From: Pseudomonadales bacterium
Lineage (GTDB): Bacteria; Pseudomonadota; Gammaproteobacteria; Pseudomonadales; Halieaceae
Assembly: GCA_024234855.1 (NCBI GenBank)
Contig: JACKNN010000004.1
Span: 186,001 to 250,000 of the forward strand
Length of the DNA stretch: 64,000 bases
Direction: 5' to 3'
This document shows, piece by piece, positions 8,047-17,098 of the stretch. Each line of letters opens with the position of its first letter. The first letter of the stretch is position 1. A program made the translations under genes and the position numbers. The notes beneath the pieces were generated by a model. That model did no database searches. It was given only the letters and a program-made list of their open reading frames with translations, and was not told where the DNA came from.

Positions 8047-8643
8047 ATGGCAATTTCAACAATCGTATTCTGGCTGGTAGTACTGGGGCTGGTGATCTAT
8101 GTCATCAGCATCTACAACACGCTGGTGACGCTGAAGAACCGCTACCTGAACGCGTTCTCGCAGATCGAGGTGCAACTCAAGCGGCGCTACGACCTGATCC
8201 CCAACCTGGTCGAAACCGCCAGGGCCTACATGTCGCATGAGCGGGAAACACTGGAGGCGGTCACCAACGCCCGCAACGACGCCGCGGCAGTGCTCAAGGC
8301 GATGGGGAATGGCAACGTGGGCGGGGCTGAGATCGCCAAACTGGCGAGCGCGGAGAATGCCCTGCAGGGTGCCCTGGGAAAACTGAACGTCACCATGGAA
8401 GCGTATCCCGACCTGAAAGCCAGCGAGAATATGCAGCAGCTGTCGGAAGAGCTCACCAGCACCGAGAATCGTATCGCCTTTGCCCGGCAGGGGTACAACG
8501 ATGCAGTGATGGGCTACAACACCTATCGCCAGAGCTTCCCGCCGGTATTTTTCGCCGGCCGCTTCGGCCACCCCGCCGATGCCGCCCTGCTGGAATTCGC
8601 TGACTCGGCGCAGATCCAGGCAGCGCCCAGGGTGTCTTTCTAA
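8047..8643 (+). CDS. lemA: LemA family membrane protein
   Basis: The 198-residue product has one N-terminal membrane helix (about residues 5-25) followed by a long helical domain. The diagnostic LemA stretch YNTLVTLKNRYLNAFSQIEV, then LKRRYDLIPNLVETARAYMS, is present, as is the later NRIAFARQGYNDAVMGYNTY. LemA proteins are membrane-anchored with a coiled external domain; their biochemical role is not established. It is followed 21 bases later by an M48 protease gene, a pairing seen in many bacteria, so the two probably act together at the membrane. Confidence 0.92.
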   Translation: MAISTIVFWLVVLGLVIYVISIYNTLVTLKNRYLNAFSQIEVQLKRRYDLIPNLVETARAYMSHERETLEAVTNARNDAAAVLKAMGNGNVGGAEIAKLASAENALQGALGKLNVTMEAYPDLKASENMQQLSEELTSTENRIAFARQGYNDAVMGYNTYRQSFPPVFFAGRFGHPADAALLEFADSAQIQAAPRVSF

Positions 8644-8664
8644 GCCCGGGAATCCTCCGCCGAG

Positions 8665-10644
8665 ATGAATTTCTTCGAGCAGCAGGACATTGCCCGGCGC
8701 AATACCCGTGTGCTGGTACTGTTGTTCGCTGCTGCGGTGCTGCTGCTGATTGCGCTGACCAACGTGGCCATCGCCGGCTACCTGTGGTTCAGCCAGGGCA
8801 ATATCTATAGCGGCCATCGCGAGGGGTTCTCCGAATTTCTCACTCACTTCAGCTGGAGCCAGTTCACCACCATCGGCCTGGCGGTGGCCGCGACCATCGC
8901 CATGGTGGCCCTGGTAAAATGGCTGTCGCTTTCCACCGGCGGCAAGGTGGTGGCGGAGAGCATGGGCGGCAGTCGCATACTGCCCTCCACCCGCGACCCG
9001 GCCGAGCGCCGCTGCCTCAATGTGGTCGAGGAAATGGCACTGGCGGCCAATATGCCGGTACCGCCGGTTTATGTGCTGGACGATGAGCGCGGCATCAATG
9101 CCTTCGCCGCCGGCCTCACCCCCGCCGACGCGGTAGTGGCTGTCACCCGTGGCACCATCGACCATCTCAGGCGCCACGAGTTGCAGGGCGTCATCGCCCA
9201 TGAATTCAGCCACATCCTCAACGGCGACATGCGCCTGAACATCCACCTGGCGGCGCTGCTGAAGGGGATTACCTTTATCGGGGATGTCGGTCACATCCTC
9301 ATGCGCAGCAGCAACAGGGCCCGCACGGGTTTGAGTGAGAACCACAACAGGTCCGCCGCCTTCATGCCGGTGTTCGGGCTGGCGCTGTGGCTACTGGGCC
9401 TGGTCGGCGCCGCGACTGCAGGCTTTATCAAGGCGGCCATCAGCCGCCAGAAGGAATTTCTGGCAGACGCCAGCGCAGTGCAGTATACACGTGATCCGGA
9501 CGGCATCGGCGATGCGCTGAAGGTCATCGGCGGTTATATCCCCGGCACCCTGGTCCACGCGGCCAGGGCGGCGGAAATGTCCCACATTTTTTTCGGTGAG
9601 ATCGAGCACCGGCTGTGGAATGTATTCGCGACCCACCCGCCGCTGCGGGAACGCATCCGCCGGGTCGACCCGGGCTGGAACGGCGAGTATATCCAGCGCA
9701 AGGTCGACCATTACGCCCATCGCCCCGCCCGGGCCCATGCCGCCGAGGTCGGCGTGGGGCGGGCGGCGATCGTCGCGGCGGCTCTTGCGGCCTCGGTTGC
9801 CCGGCCGGAGATGGCGGCGGATGGCACGGCGCTGGCGGATGCGGATTTTGGCCCCTCACCGGATGAACTGGAGACCCAGACCGCGCAACGCGAGGAGATA
9901 CCGCTGGTCTTCCTGCGCCACAGCCACGAGCCCCTGGGTGCCCACGCCCTGATATTCTGCCTGCTGATCAGCGAGGCCGAGGCCGTGCGACAAGCGCAGC
10001 TGAACCTCATCGAGGAGGCGGGCATTACCGGCCTGACCGACCTGGTACACACGCTCGGCCCCGGCGTTCGGGACCTGGGCGCGCCCCGTCGCCTGCCCCT
10101 GCTGGAGCTGTGCCTGCCGGCACTCAAGTCGATGTCGCTGGCGCAGTACCGGCTGTTCAAGCGCACCCTGCTGGGCCTGATCCGGGCCGATGCGCAGACG
10201 GAATTACACGAGTGGTGCCTGTACCAGCTGATTCGCCACTACCTCGACCCGGAATTCATCCAGGTGAAGCCCAGCCGGGCGCGCTACGCGAAATTGCACA
10301 AGGTGGCGTACCACGTCCGGGTAGTGCTGTCGGTTCTGGCCCACGAAGGCAGTGGCGAGACCGATACGGTGTTTCGCCTGGGCGCCGACGAGCTCGGCTT
10401 TGACAGCATGGCGCTCCTGCCCCGCGAGCAATGCAGTGTCGCCGCGTTCAGCAAAGCGGTGAGTGCACTGGCCGATTGCTACCCGCTGCTCAAGCCGCGA
10501 CTGCTCAAGGCCATGGCCCTGGCCGCCGGCGCCGATGGCCGGTTGAGTCCGGTGGAGCGCGAGATCATCGCCAGCATGGCGGCGGTGATGGATTGCCCGG
10601 TGCCGGTCGGCGCGGCGGGAGTCAGCAGCCAGGCGCCATTCTGA
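8665..10644 (+). CDS. M48 (HtpX-like) membrane metalloprotease with TerB-like C-terminal region
   Basis: The protein has 659 residues. Two hydrophobic segments precede the protease domain (about residues 15-42 and 70-90). The zinc motif HEFSH lies at about 177-181 and is followed by ILNGD; two more hydrophobic segments (about 195-215 and 232-255) resemble HtpX. The downstream KEFLADASAV segment supplies the third zinc ligand (Glu). HtpX itself is about 290 residues, so some 300 residues are extra. The last part, LAAGADGRLSPVEREIIASM, followed by MDCPVP, resembles a TerB/DnaJ-like helical domain. It probably degrades membrane proteins; coupling to LemA is suggested by the 21-base spacing. Confidence 0.85.
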   Translation: MNFFEQQDIARRNTRVLVLLFAAAVLLLIALTNVAIAGYLWFSQGNIYSGHREGFSEFLTHFSWSQFTTIGLAVAATIAMVALVKWLSLSTGGKVVAESMGGSRILPSTRDPAERRCLNVVEEMALAANMPVPPVYVLDDERGINAFAAGLTPADAVVAVTRGTIDHLRRHELQGVIAHEFSHILNGDMRLNIHLAALLKGITFIGDVGHILMRSSNRARTGLSENHNRSAAFMPVFGLALWLLGLVGAATAGFIKAAISRQKEFLADASAVQYTRDPDGIGDALKVIGGYIPGTLVHAARAAEMSHIFFGEIEHRLWNVFATHPPLRERIRRVDPGWNGEYIQRKVDHYAHRPARAHAAEVGVGRAAIVAAALAASVARPEMAADGTALADADFGPSPDELETQTAQREEIPLVFLRHSHEPLGAHALIFCLLISEAEAVRQAQLNLIEEAGITGLTDLVHTLGPGVRDLGAPRRLPLLELCLPALKSMSLAQYRLFKRTLLGLIRADAQTELHEWCLYQLIRHYLDPEFIQVKPSRARYAKLHKVAYHVRVVLSVLAHEGSGETDTVFRLGADELGFDSMALLPREQCSVAAFSKAVSALADCYPLLKPRLLKAMALAAGADGRLSPVEREIIASMAAVMDCPVPVGAAGVSSQAPF

Positions 10645-10913
10645 GCCGGACCGCAGGCTGCCCGGCGCGTCCCGGCACCCGCCTGCGCCAGCGCCAAGTC
10701 GAGCACGCGCCAGACTGGATGATGCTGCGCCCGCCGACGGCTCAGGGGCCACCAAAAGCAACCAATTTCCCCGTCCGCCTTTCACATTTTCCGAGCTGTG
10801 CTAGGCTCAAAAATACCGTCGGGCAGGTTCCCGACGAACTGGCTGCGCCGGCAATGGATTGCCGCGCACCGAACAGTAAACCCGTCCATCACACCAGACA
10901 AGGAGGTTTGGCC

Positions 10914-11306
10914 ATGGAACAAATACCCGCTATCCAGCACACCTGGGATGACCGCATCCCGCCCCCGGAAAAGCCCCGCCACTTCGCGCTGTCGCGCACC
11001 ACTGATCGCGTCCTGCAGATTTTGCTGCGGGGCGACCTGTCCCGCCTGCGGGCCGAGTCGGTCGCTGAAGAGTTGGGCATGAGCAGTACCACGCTGCGCC
11101 GTCGCCTGCGGGCGGATCATACCCACTACCAGTTCCTGCTCGACCGCTCGCGGCAATACCGCTGCGAACAGCAATTGCGCCGGGCCTGGCTGCCGGGCAA
11201 GTGCCTGGCCGATGAACTGGGCTACCTGGAGGTGAACAGCTTCTACCGCGCTTTCCGGCGCTGGACCGGGCTTACCTACAGCGAGTACAAACTGCGCTAC
11301 TGCTAG
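10914..11306 (+). CDS. AraC-type DNA-binding regulator, DNA-binding domain only
   Basis: The ATG at 10914 is preceded by a strong AAGGAGGT ribosome-binding site (10900-10907). The 130-residue product consists mostly of the double helix-turn-helix of AraC/XylS regulators: first HTH about residues 43-65 (RAESVAEELGMSSTTLRRRL), second about 92-118 (LADELGYLEVNSFYRAFRRW). There is no room for an effector-binding domain, so it is either constitutive or regulated by its own level. The 10645-10913 stretch upstream shows no gene. Target genes are unknown; wecA-like polysaccharide initiation begins 167 bases downstream on the same strand. Confidence 0.8.
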   Translation: MEQIPAIQHTWDDRIPPPEKPRHFALSRTTDRVLQILLRGDLSRLRAESVAEELGMSSTTLRRRLRADHTHYQFLLDRSRQYRCEQQLRRAWLPGKCLADELGYLEVNSFYRAFRRWTGLTYSEYKLRYC

Positions 11307-11403
11307 CCGGGGCAGCGCCCGGACAAACGGATGGGACGGCGGCCCATACCGGCAAAAACGCGAGAAAAAAGGGCGTCGACAGCGCCTTCTCTTCCGGGGG
11401 TAC

Positions 11404-11417
11404 AGAACTTATGTTCT
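11404..11417. promoter_or_regulatory. 14-bp palindrome upstream of the wecA-like gene
   Basis: AGAAC TTAT GTTCT is a perfect 5-bp inverted repeat with a 4-base spacer, 57 bases before the GTG start of the WecA-like gene. It could be an operator. GAACNNNNGTTC resembles LexA boxes of other phyla, not the gammaproteobacterial CTGT-N8-ACAG, so I do not assign a regulator. Confidence 0.4.
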
Positions 11418-11473
11418 AATCCGGAGGTAGTCGTGTAGCCGCCCCACCTGTTTCCCAACAAGAGCAGTTCATC

Positions 11474-12523
11474 GTGCTGGTTCTGCAATTATTACTGATC
11501 GCCCTGCCAGTGACCTACCTGAGCGCGAGCGCAGGCCGCAGGCTCGGACTCACGGACCGGCCCGACCAGCGCAAGCTCCACCTCGGCGTGGTGCCGCTCA
11601 CCGGCGGTATTGCCACCTTCCTCACTATCCTTGTGGGCACGACGTTACTGGGCATTGTCCCGTACACCCTGCCGATGCTCGCCATCGCCACCCTGGTGTT
11701 CATGGTCGGCGTGTTTGATGACGTCCGTCATATCAACCCCTGGCTGCGCCTGCTGATCCAGTATGGCGCCGGTATCGCGCTGGCGACATGGGGCGGCATC
11801 GCCATAGCCAATGTGGGCAACCTGCTGGCGCTGGGCGATATTCCCCTGCTCCTGCTGACCGTTCCGCTCACTGCACTGTCGGTGGCGGGGCTCAGCAATG
11901 CCTACAACATGATCGATGGTATCGACGGGCTCGCGGCCGCCACCATCGCCCTGCCGCTGCTGGTGCTGTATACCCTGGCACTACAGGCGGCACATCCCAT
12001 GGCCGACTTCCTGCTGCTGATGCTGGTGCCGCTGGCCGTGTTCCTGCTGTTCAACCTGGGACCCGACAAGCCGCTGCTGCCACGGATATTCCTGGGCGAT
12101 GGGGGCAGTGTAACCCTGGGATTCCTGGTCACTGCCTCGCTGGTCTACTTCTCGCAGGGGGACAACGCCCTCATCCTGCCGGTGACCGCCCTGTGGCTGG
12201 TGACCCTGCCCCTGATGGACATGCTGGCCACCATGCTGCGCCGGGCGAAACACGGCCGCAAGCTGATGCAGGCCGACCGCTCACACTTGCACCACACGCT
12301 GCTGGACCTGGGATTCAGCCCGCGCCAGACCCTGGTGGTGCTGATCGTTTACGCCACCGCCTGCGCCCTGCTGGGCAAATCACTGGAAGGGATTGCCGAG
12401 TACCTGAGCCTCGCCTGCTACTTTTTGCTGTTCCTCGGCCACTGCCTGTTCGTCATGCGGGCCGCGGCCATCGGCAGGTGCCTGGAGCGCCGTCGCAAGA
12501 TTCGCACGGCCCCCCTGCGTTAG
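11474..12523 (+). CDS. wecA: WecA/MraY-family undecaprenyl-phosphate sugar-1-phosphate transferase
   Basis: This 349-residue polytopic membrane protein starts at GTG. It has the family's hallmarks: DQRKLHLGVVPLTGG near residue 32, GVFDDVRH (about 77-84), NAYNMIDGIDGLA (about 141-153), FLGDGGS (about 204-210) and DRSHLHHTL (about 268-276). Such enzymes move GlcNAc-1-phosphate or a related sugar phosphate to undecaprenyl phosphate on the cytoplasmic face, the first step of O-antigen or exopolysaccharide repeat assembly. It is the only initiating transferase seen in the window, so it may start the polymer completed by the 32-45 kb operon. Sugar specificity is not provable from sequence. The stop overlaps the converging ydcF-like gene by 4 bases. 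Confidence 0.85.
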   Translation: MLVLQLLLIALPVTYLSASAGRRLGLTDRPDQRKLHLGVVPLTGGIATFLTILVGTTLLGIVPYTLPMLAIATLVFMVGVFDDVRHINPWLRLLIQYGAGIALATWGGIAIANVGNLLALGDIPLLLLTVPLTALSVAGLSNAYNMIDGIDGLAAATIALPLLVLYTLALQAAHPMADFLLLMLVPLAVFLLFNLGPDKPLLPRIFLGDGGSVTLGFLVTASLVYFSQGDNALILPVTALWLVTLPLMDMLATMLRRAKHGRKLMQADRSHLHHTLLDLGFSPRQTLVVLIVYATACALLGKSLEGIAEYLSLACYFLLFLGHCLFVMRAAAIGRCLERRRKIRTAPLR

Positions 12524-13335
12524 ATCCAGCCACGGTAGCGATACACCCGGTAGCCGAGTATCTCGTGCAGGGCGTGGGTGGTGCGCCACAAGTCGCTCAC
12601 CCCGGGCAGCCAGCGCGGCACCACGGCAGGTCCGATCAGGCGCTGGTAGTCGGTGGGGGCTGGAATAACCTCCAGGCCGCGCGCGGCGAACAGGGCTTCT
12701 GACCTGCGCATGTGGAAGGCCGAAGTCACCAGCAGGATCTTGTGAAGCCCCAGCTGCTCGAGCTTCGCCGCGGTGTAGATCGCGTTGCGGTAGGTATCCC
12801 GGCTCTGGTCCTCCATCAGGATGGCCCGTTCCGGCACACCCATCACCTGCAGCAGGTCGCGCATGATTTCGGCTTCCGACCGTTCACCGGGTGCGCCGCC
12901 CCCGGTGACCAGCAACCGGGGCGCCTTACCCGCCTTGTACAGCGCCACCGCGTGCACCAGGCGATCCGCCTGCTGGTTGAGATCACCCAGGCTCCCCATG
13001 TGGACATCGCCGCGGATCGCACCTCCCAGCAATACGATGGCGTCCGCCCTGGCGGTGACCGACAGTGCCCTGGGCGGGTAGGGATCTTCCAGTGTGCCCA
13101 TCAGAAAATCCGCGAACACAGCCGTTGAGCACAGATACAACCAGGCGATCGCCACCGCCAGGCTGCACACTGCCGTGCGGGAGCGATGCAACAGCAGTGC
13201 CAGCAGGGCGAGCAGCGCCAACAGAATTGCCTGATTCAAGGGGTACAGCAGCAGGGACAGCAGCTTGGTCAGTTGGAATGTGATGGGGTCGCCTCCTCGA
13301 TAATGTATGACAATGCTCGCAAGCCATGATGGCAT
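12520..13335 (-). CDS. YdcF/ElyC/SanA-type (DUF218) envelope protein
   Basis: Two hydrophobic stretches occupy the N-terminal 75 residues; the DUF218 domain follows (about 95-270), with AIVLLGG near residue 98, LLVTGGGAPGERSEAEIM, ILMEDQSRDTYRNAIYTA and LLVTSAFHMRRS. E. coli relatives ElyC and SanA affect envelope and peptidoglycan integrity. The ATG at 13335 gives 271 residues, but homologues usually begin near T-F-Q-L-T-K-L-L. A strong AGGAGG lies 7 bases before an ATC codon at 13284, which may be a rare non-AUG start or a mutated ATG. The gene converges on the wecA-like gene. Confidence 0.85.
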   Translation of the reverse strand: MPSWLASIVIHYRGGDPITFQLTKLLSLLLYPLNQAILLALLALLALLLHRSRTAVCSLAVAIAWLYLCSTAVFADFLMGTLEDPYPPRALSVTARADAIVLLGGAIRGDVHMGSLGDLNQQADRLVHAVALYKAGKAPRLLVTGGGAPGERSEAEIMRDLLQVMGVPERAILMEDQSRDTYRNAIYTAAKLEQLGLHKILLVTSAFHMRRSEALFAARGLEVIPAPTDYQRLIGPAVVPRWLPGVSDLWRTTHALHEILGYRVYRYRGWI

Positions 13336-13462
13336 AGCCGCAACCGGCTGTCTTTGGCGGCCGGCCGCGACCGATGCCGGCCTGAAATCTTTTTCCTATT
13401 GCCCTTCGGGGCAGGAACTGTCTAAGCTACAGCCCTGTCACCCACCGGAAGGATCCTGTCTC

Positions 13463-13843
13463 ATGGAATACGTCGCCCTAGTCACCCTGCTGCTGGTCGC
13501 CCAGTACCTGGCTTTCACCATGCTGGTTGGCGCCGCCCGCGCCAGGAGCGGCATCGAGGCCCCCGCGGTAACCGGAGACGAGAACTTCGAGCGCGCGTAC
13601 CGGGTCCAGATGAATACCCTGGAGCAACTGGTATTGACCCTGCCCGCCCTGTGGCTGAGCGGGCAGTATTTCAACCCCCTGGTAGCGGCCCTGCTGGGGC
13701 TGGCCTTCTTCCTGGGTCGGGTGCTGTACCGGGCCGGCTATGTAAAAGATCCCAAGAAACGCGGCCCGGGTTTTGGCATCGGCTTTGTGGCTACCCTCGG
13801 CCTGCTCCTGACCGCCCTGTGGGGTGTATTCACCGCGCTGTGA
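13463..13843 (+). CDS. MAPEG family membrane protein
   Basis: The 126-residue product has four hydrophobic segments (about residues 3-25, 48-66, 70-88 and 100-124). It shows the MAPEG pattern FERAYRVQMNTLEQLVL followed by LGRVLYRAGY. Eukaryotic relatives are glutathione transferases or eicosanoid enzymes; bacterial members are mostly uncharacterised. The ATG at 13463 has a GGAAGGA ribosome-binding site and fits the family length. It stands between the divergent ydcF-like gene and the sugar-nucleotide genes, with no clear functional link to either. Confidence 0.85.
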   Translation: MEYVALVTLLLVAQYLAFTMLVGAARARSGIEAPAVTGDENFERAYRVQMNTLEQLVLTLPALWLSGQYFNPLVAALLGLAFFLGRVLYRAGYVKDPKKRGPGFGIGFVATLGLLLTALWGVFTAL

Positions 13844-14034
13844 TGGGCTGTTGTACGCGGCAGGTTCAGGACCGATTCGGCGGATCACGGTGATGGTCGG
13901 CAAATGGCGGGGCCACCTCCGCCTTTAAATACCCCGAAATACTTTGTCTGGCGTCACAAAAACACACCTCCAACTGGGATTAGCCGCCCCGCGGCGGTAT
14001 TATCGGTGCGCTTTTACTGCAAAGAACCCCTGTT

Positions 14035-15051
14035 ATGAATGTATTGGTTACCGGCGCTGCCGGCTTCATCGGTTTTCATGTGGCCCGGAAGCTCCTCGCC
14101 AGGGGCGACCGGGTGGTCGGCCTGGACAACCTGAATGACTACTACGATGTGAACCTCAAGCTGGCACGGCTGGCGCAGATTGAACACCTGGCCGGCTTCA
14201 CGTTCGCCAAGATCGACCTGCAGGACCGCCCGGCGATGGAGGCACTGTTTGCGGCGCACGGGTTTGACGCGGTGATCAACCTCGCCGCCCAGGCCGGTGT
14301 GCGCTACTCCCTGGAAAACCCCCAGGCCTACGTGGACAGCAATATCGTCGGATTTACCAATGTGCTCGAGTGCTGCCGCCACCACCATATCGGCCACCTG
14401 GTGTACGCCAGCAGCAGCTCCGTGTACGGCATGAACAGCGCCATGCCCTTTTCCGTACACGACAACGTGGACCACCCGATTTCACTCTACGCCGCCAGTA
14501 AAAAGGCCAATGAGTTGATGGCGCATACCTACTCGCACCTGTTTGGCCTGCCCACCACCGGCCTGCGCTTTTTTACCGTGTACGGGCCCTGGGGCCGACC
14601 GGATATGGCCCTGTTCCTGTTCACCAGGGCCATCCTGGCCGGGGAACCCATCAAGGTGTTCAACAACGGCCAGATGCAGCGTGATTTCACCTATATCGAC
14701 GACATCGCCGAGGGTGTGGTTCGGGTACTGGACAAAACCGCCAGCGCCAACCCGGCGTGGGATGGCGCCAGCCCGGACCCCGGCACCAGCAGCGCGCCCT
14801 ACCGGCTCTTCAACATCGGCAACAATAACCCGGTGATGCTGACCGACTTCATTGGCGCCATCGAAAAGGCCCTCGGTAAAACCGCACAGCGGGAACTGCT
14901 GCCCATGCAGCCGGGCGATGTGGCGGCTACCTACGCCAACATTGATGACCTCATCGAGGCCGTGGACTACAGGCCGCAAACCCCGGTACAGGTGGGTATA
15001 GACAATTTCGTGGCCTGGTACATGGAGTACATGCACAAGGGCAACACGTGA
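14035..15051 (+). CDS. NAD-dependent UDP-glucuronate 4-epimerase-like protein
   Basis: The 338-residue SDR-type epimerase has the NAD-binding [10 protein letters not shown] motif at residues 7-16, the SSSSVYG segment, and the catalytic YAASK (Tyr-x-x-x-Lys) near residue 157. The [20 protein letters not shown] stretch is typical of the CapI/LspL group, which interconverts UDP-glucuronate and UDP-galacturonate. The following gene is UDP-glucose 6-dehydrogenase, overlapping by GTGA, so the pair would turn UDP-glucose into UDP-glucuronate and then UDP-galacturonate for polysaccharide synthesis. The exact sugar product is inferred from family and context. Confidence 0.88.
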   Translation: MNVLVTGAAGFIGFHVARKLLARGDRVVGLDNLNDYYDVNLKLARLAQIEHLAGFTFAKIDLQDRPAMEALFAAHGFDAVINLAAQAGVRYSLENPQAYVDSNIVGFTNVLECCRHHHIGHLVYASSSSVYGMNSAMPFSVHDNVDHPISLYAASKKANELMAHTYSHLFGLPTTGLRFFTVYGPWGRPDMALFLFTRAILAGEPIKVFNNGQMQRDFTYIDDIAEGVVRVLDKTASANPAWDGASPDPGTSSAPYRLFNIGNNNPVMLTDFIGAIEKALGKTAQRELLPMQPGDVAATYANIDDLIEAVDYRPQTPVQVGIDNFVAWYMEYMHKGNT

Positions 15052-16352
15052 ATGTTGTGATGATCGGTGCGGGCTATGTCGGGCTGGTGTCCGGCGCCTG
15101 CTTTGCGGAGTTCGGCGCGCGGGTGACCTGCGTGGACAAGGACGCGCGCAAGATCAAAGCCCTGCAGGGCGGCGGAATCCCCATTTACGAACCGGGCCTG
15201 GACGAGCTGGTAAAACGCAATGTGAGCTCCGGCAGATTATCCTTTACCACTGAGCTGGCGCAGCCAGTGGCAGGCGCAGACCTGATTTTTATCGCCGTGG
15301 GCACCCCCACCCGCCGCGGCGACGGTTACGCCGACCTCAAGTACGTTTATGCGGCCGCCGCGGAGATTGCCGAACACCTTCAGGGGTACACCGTGATCGT
15401 GGACAAAAGCACCGTCCCGGTGGGTACCGCGCGGGAGGTGCAGCGGGTCGTCATGAAAGCCAATCCGGCAGCCGATTTCGACGTGGCCTCAAACCCCGAA
15501 TTCCTGCGCGAGGGCTCTGCGATTGCCGACTTCATGCGCCCGGATCGCGTGATACTGGGGGTCGAGTCGCCACGCGCCGAAGCCCTGTTGCGGGAGTTGT
15601 ACCGGCCACTGAACCTGATCGAGGCGCCCATCCTGGTGACCAACCTTGAAAGCGCCGAGATCACCAAGTACGCGGCCAATGCCTTCCTGGCCACCAAAAT
15701 CAGCTTCATCAACGAAATATCCCAGCTGTGCGAAAAAACCGGCGCCGATGTGCACGCGGTCGCCCGGGGCATGGGGCTGGACGGCCGTATCGGCCGCAAA
15801 TTCCTGCACGCGGGGCCGGGCTATGGCGGCTCCTGCTTCCCCAAGGACACTGTGGCGCTGATCCGTATGGCCCAGGAGCACGGTGTATCCAGCCGCATTG
15901 TCGAGAGCGTGGTGGAAGTCAATGCCTCGCAAAAGGCGCGCATGGTGAGCAAAATCAGGGAGGCCCTGGGCGGCTCGGTGGCAGACAAGACCATCGCGGT
16001 GCTGGGCCTGACGTTCAAGCCGGAGACAGACGATATGCGTGACGCTCCTTCGCTCGCCATTCTCCCTGCCCTGGTCGACCGCGGCGCCGGCATCCGCGCC
16101 CACGACCCGGCGGGCATGGCGGAGGCGCGCCACCTCCTGCCAGCCGCCGTCACCTATTCCGACACGATAGACGAAGCGGTTACCGGTGCGGATGCCGTTG
16201 TGCTGCTGACCGAGTGGAACCAGTACCGGGGCCTCGACCTGAAGAAACTCCGGTCACAAATGAAAGGCGATGTCTTTGTGGATTTGCGCAATGTGTACGA
16301 GCGCGACCTGATGCAGACACACGGGTTCCGGTACACCTGTGTGGGGCGCTAA
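15048..16352 (+). CDS. ugd: UDP-glucose 6-dehydrogenase
   Basis: This cytosolic enzyme oxidises UDP-glucose to UDP-glucuronate with two NAD+. The 434-residue protein starts at GTG, with the Rossmann motif [10 protein letters not shown] at about residues 6-15. The catalytic Cys region [13 protein letters not shown] is at about 256-268, and the C-terminal UDP-binding domain is complete. Length and domain order are normal for the family. It overlaps the upstream epimerase by 4 bases, and both feed the exopolysaccharide genes later in the window. Confidence 0.95.
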   Translation: MNVVMIGAGYVGLVSGACFAEFGARVTCVDKDARKIKALQGGGIPIYEPGLDELVKRNVSSGRLSFTTELAQPVAGADLIFIAVGTPTRRGDGYADLKYVYAAAAEIAEHLQGYTVIVDKSTVPVGTAREVQRVVMKANPAADFDVASNPEFLREGSAIADFMRPDRVILGVESPRAEALLRELYRPLNLIEAPILVTNLESAEITKYAANAFLATKISFINEISQLCEKTGADVHAVARGMGLDGRIGRKFLHAGPGYGGSCFPKDTVALIRMAQEHGVSSRIVESVVEVNASQKARMVSKIREALGGSVADKTIAVLGLTFKPETDDMRDAPSLAILPALVDRGAGIRAHDPAGMAEARHLLPAAVTYSDTIDEAVTGADAVVLLTEWNQYRGLDLKKLRSQMKGDVFVDLRNVYERDLMQTHGFRYTCVGR

Positions 16353-16419
16353 GCCAGACATGCCATTGATCGCCAGCGGCGGCCCCGGCCGCACCGCCAA
16401 CAAGGAATAAACCACGACA

Positions 16420-16770
16420 ATGCTGAATCGAAGCACAGTGATGCTCAAGCCCAGGCAGCCCTTTCTCGACTGGGCCGCCAGGCTGGACGACTCAGGCCTG
16501 GTGCCCTCCCGGGACGATGAGAGAACGATCTACCTGATTCCGGAGTACGACGACATCGTGGAGGCCATGGAGATACTCGCAAGATGCTACGACATCATTT
16601 TCGAGATGGAACTGGAGGGCTGGCACCTGGATGAAACCGCCTGGCCTGAAGACAGGACTTTCAGGAAATTTCGCGACTGGTTTGAGATAGAATTCCACTC
16701 GGTGGTTGCGGATCTGTGCGACTTTCCGATGATTGACGACGATGATGAGATTTCGGGAACCGCCCAATAA
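16420..16770 (+). CDS. Small acidic protein of unknown function
   Basis: I cannot assign a function to this 116-residue protein. It has no signal peptide or membrane segment and is strongly acidic, ending in a run DDDDEISG. The middle (about residues 40-95) contains aromatic and acidic residues such as FEMELEGWHLDE and FRDWFEIEFHS, which suggests a compact alpha/beta domain. It lies 67 bases after ugd on the same strand, so it may be co-transcribed with it. Codon use looks like its neighbours. Confidence 0.6.
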   Translation: MLNRSTVMLKPRQPFLDWAARLDDSGLVPSRDDERTIYLIPEYDDIVEAMEILARCYDIIFEMELEGWHLDETAWPEDRTFRKFRDWFEIEFHSVVADLCDFPMIDDDDEISGTAQ

Positions 16771-16893
16771 TCATTGGCGCGCGATCCACCCCCGGGGACG
16801 ATGATTCCCAGCCGGCAATCACCCGGGCCACAGCCCTCAATCGGTACGTCATGCCGGGCAGGCATCCACACCGACTGAGGCCAGATTTATCCC

Positions 16894-16909
16894 TGTGACA
16901 CCGTTCACA
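16894..16909. promoter_or_regulatory. Candidate CRP/Vfr (cAMP receptor protein) site
   Basis: TGTGA-CACCGT-TCACA matches all ten conserved positions of the CRP half-sites with the correct 6-base spacer. It lies in the 328-bp gap before the HD-domain gene, upstream of a TTGACA at 16919-16924 and a TATGCT at 16965-16970. These two hexamers are too far apart (40 bases) to form one promoter, so the start site is uncertain. Confidence 0.6.
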
Positions 16910-16947
16910 ATTCCACGTTTGACAAAGACCCGTTGCCATTAATTTTT

Positions 16948-16967
16948 ATACGGGCTACAGCCCGTAT
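16948..16967. repeat. Perfect 8-bp inverted repeat (hairpin or operator)
   Basis: ATACGGGC TACA GCCCGTAT sits between the CRP-like site and the HD-domain gene and overlaps a possible -10 (TATGCT). It has no T-run, so it is more likely an operator or 5' leader hairpin than a terminator. Confidence 0.55.
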
Positions 16968-17098
16968 GCTAAGCTCAGGCGAACTACCACCAGAGGCCAT
17001 GCGCCCTTCCCAGCAGCCCGGATACGCCGCACAGTGTTGGCCCGCGACCCGGTTCTGGCGGGGTTCCGAGCGAACGCTCGCTGAATGCAGGAGGTCTA

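Noticed and set aside
11404..11417. LexA (SOS) box upstream of the wecA-like gene
   Set aside because: AGAAC-N4-GTTCT does not match the gammaproteobacterial CTGT-N8-ACAG box; kept only as an unassigned palindrome.
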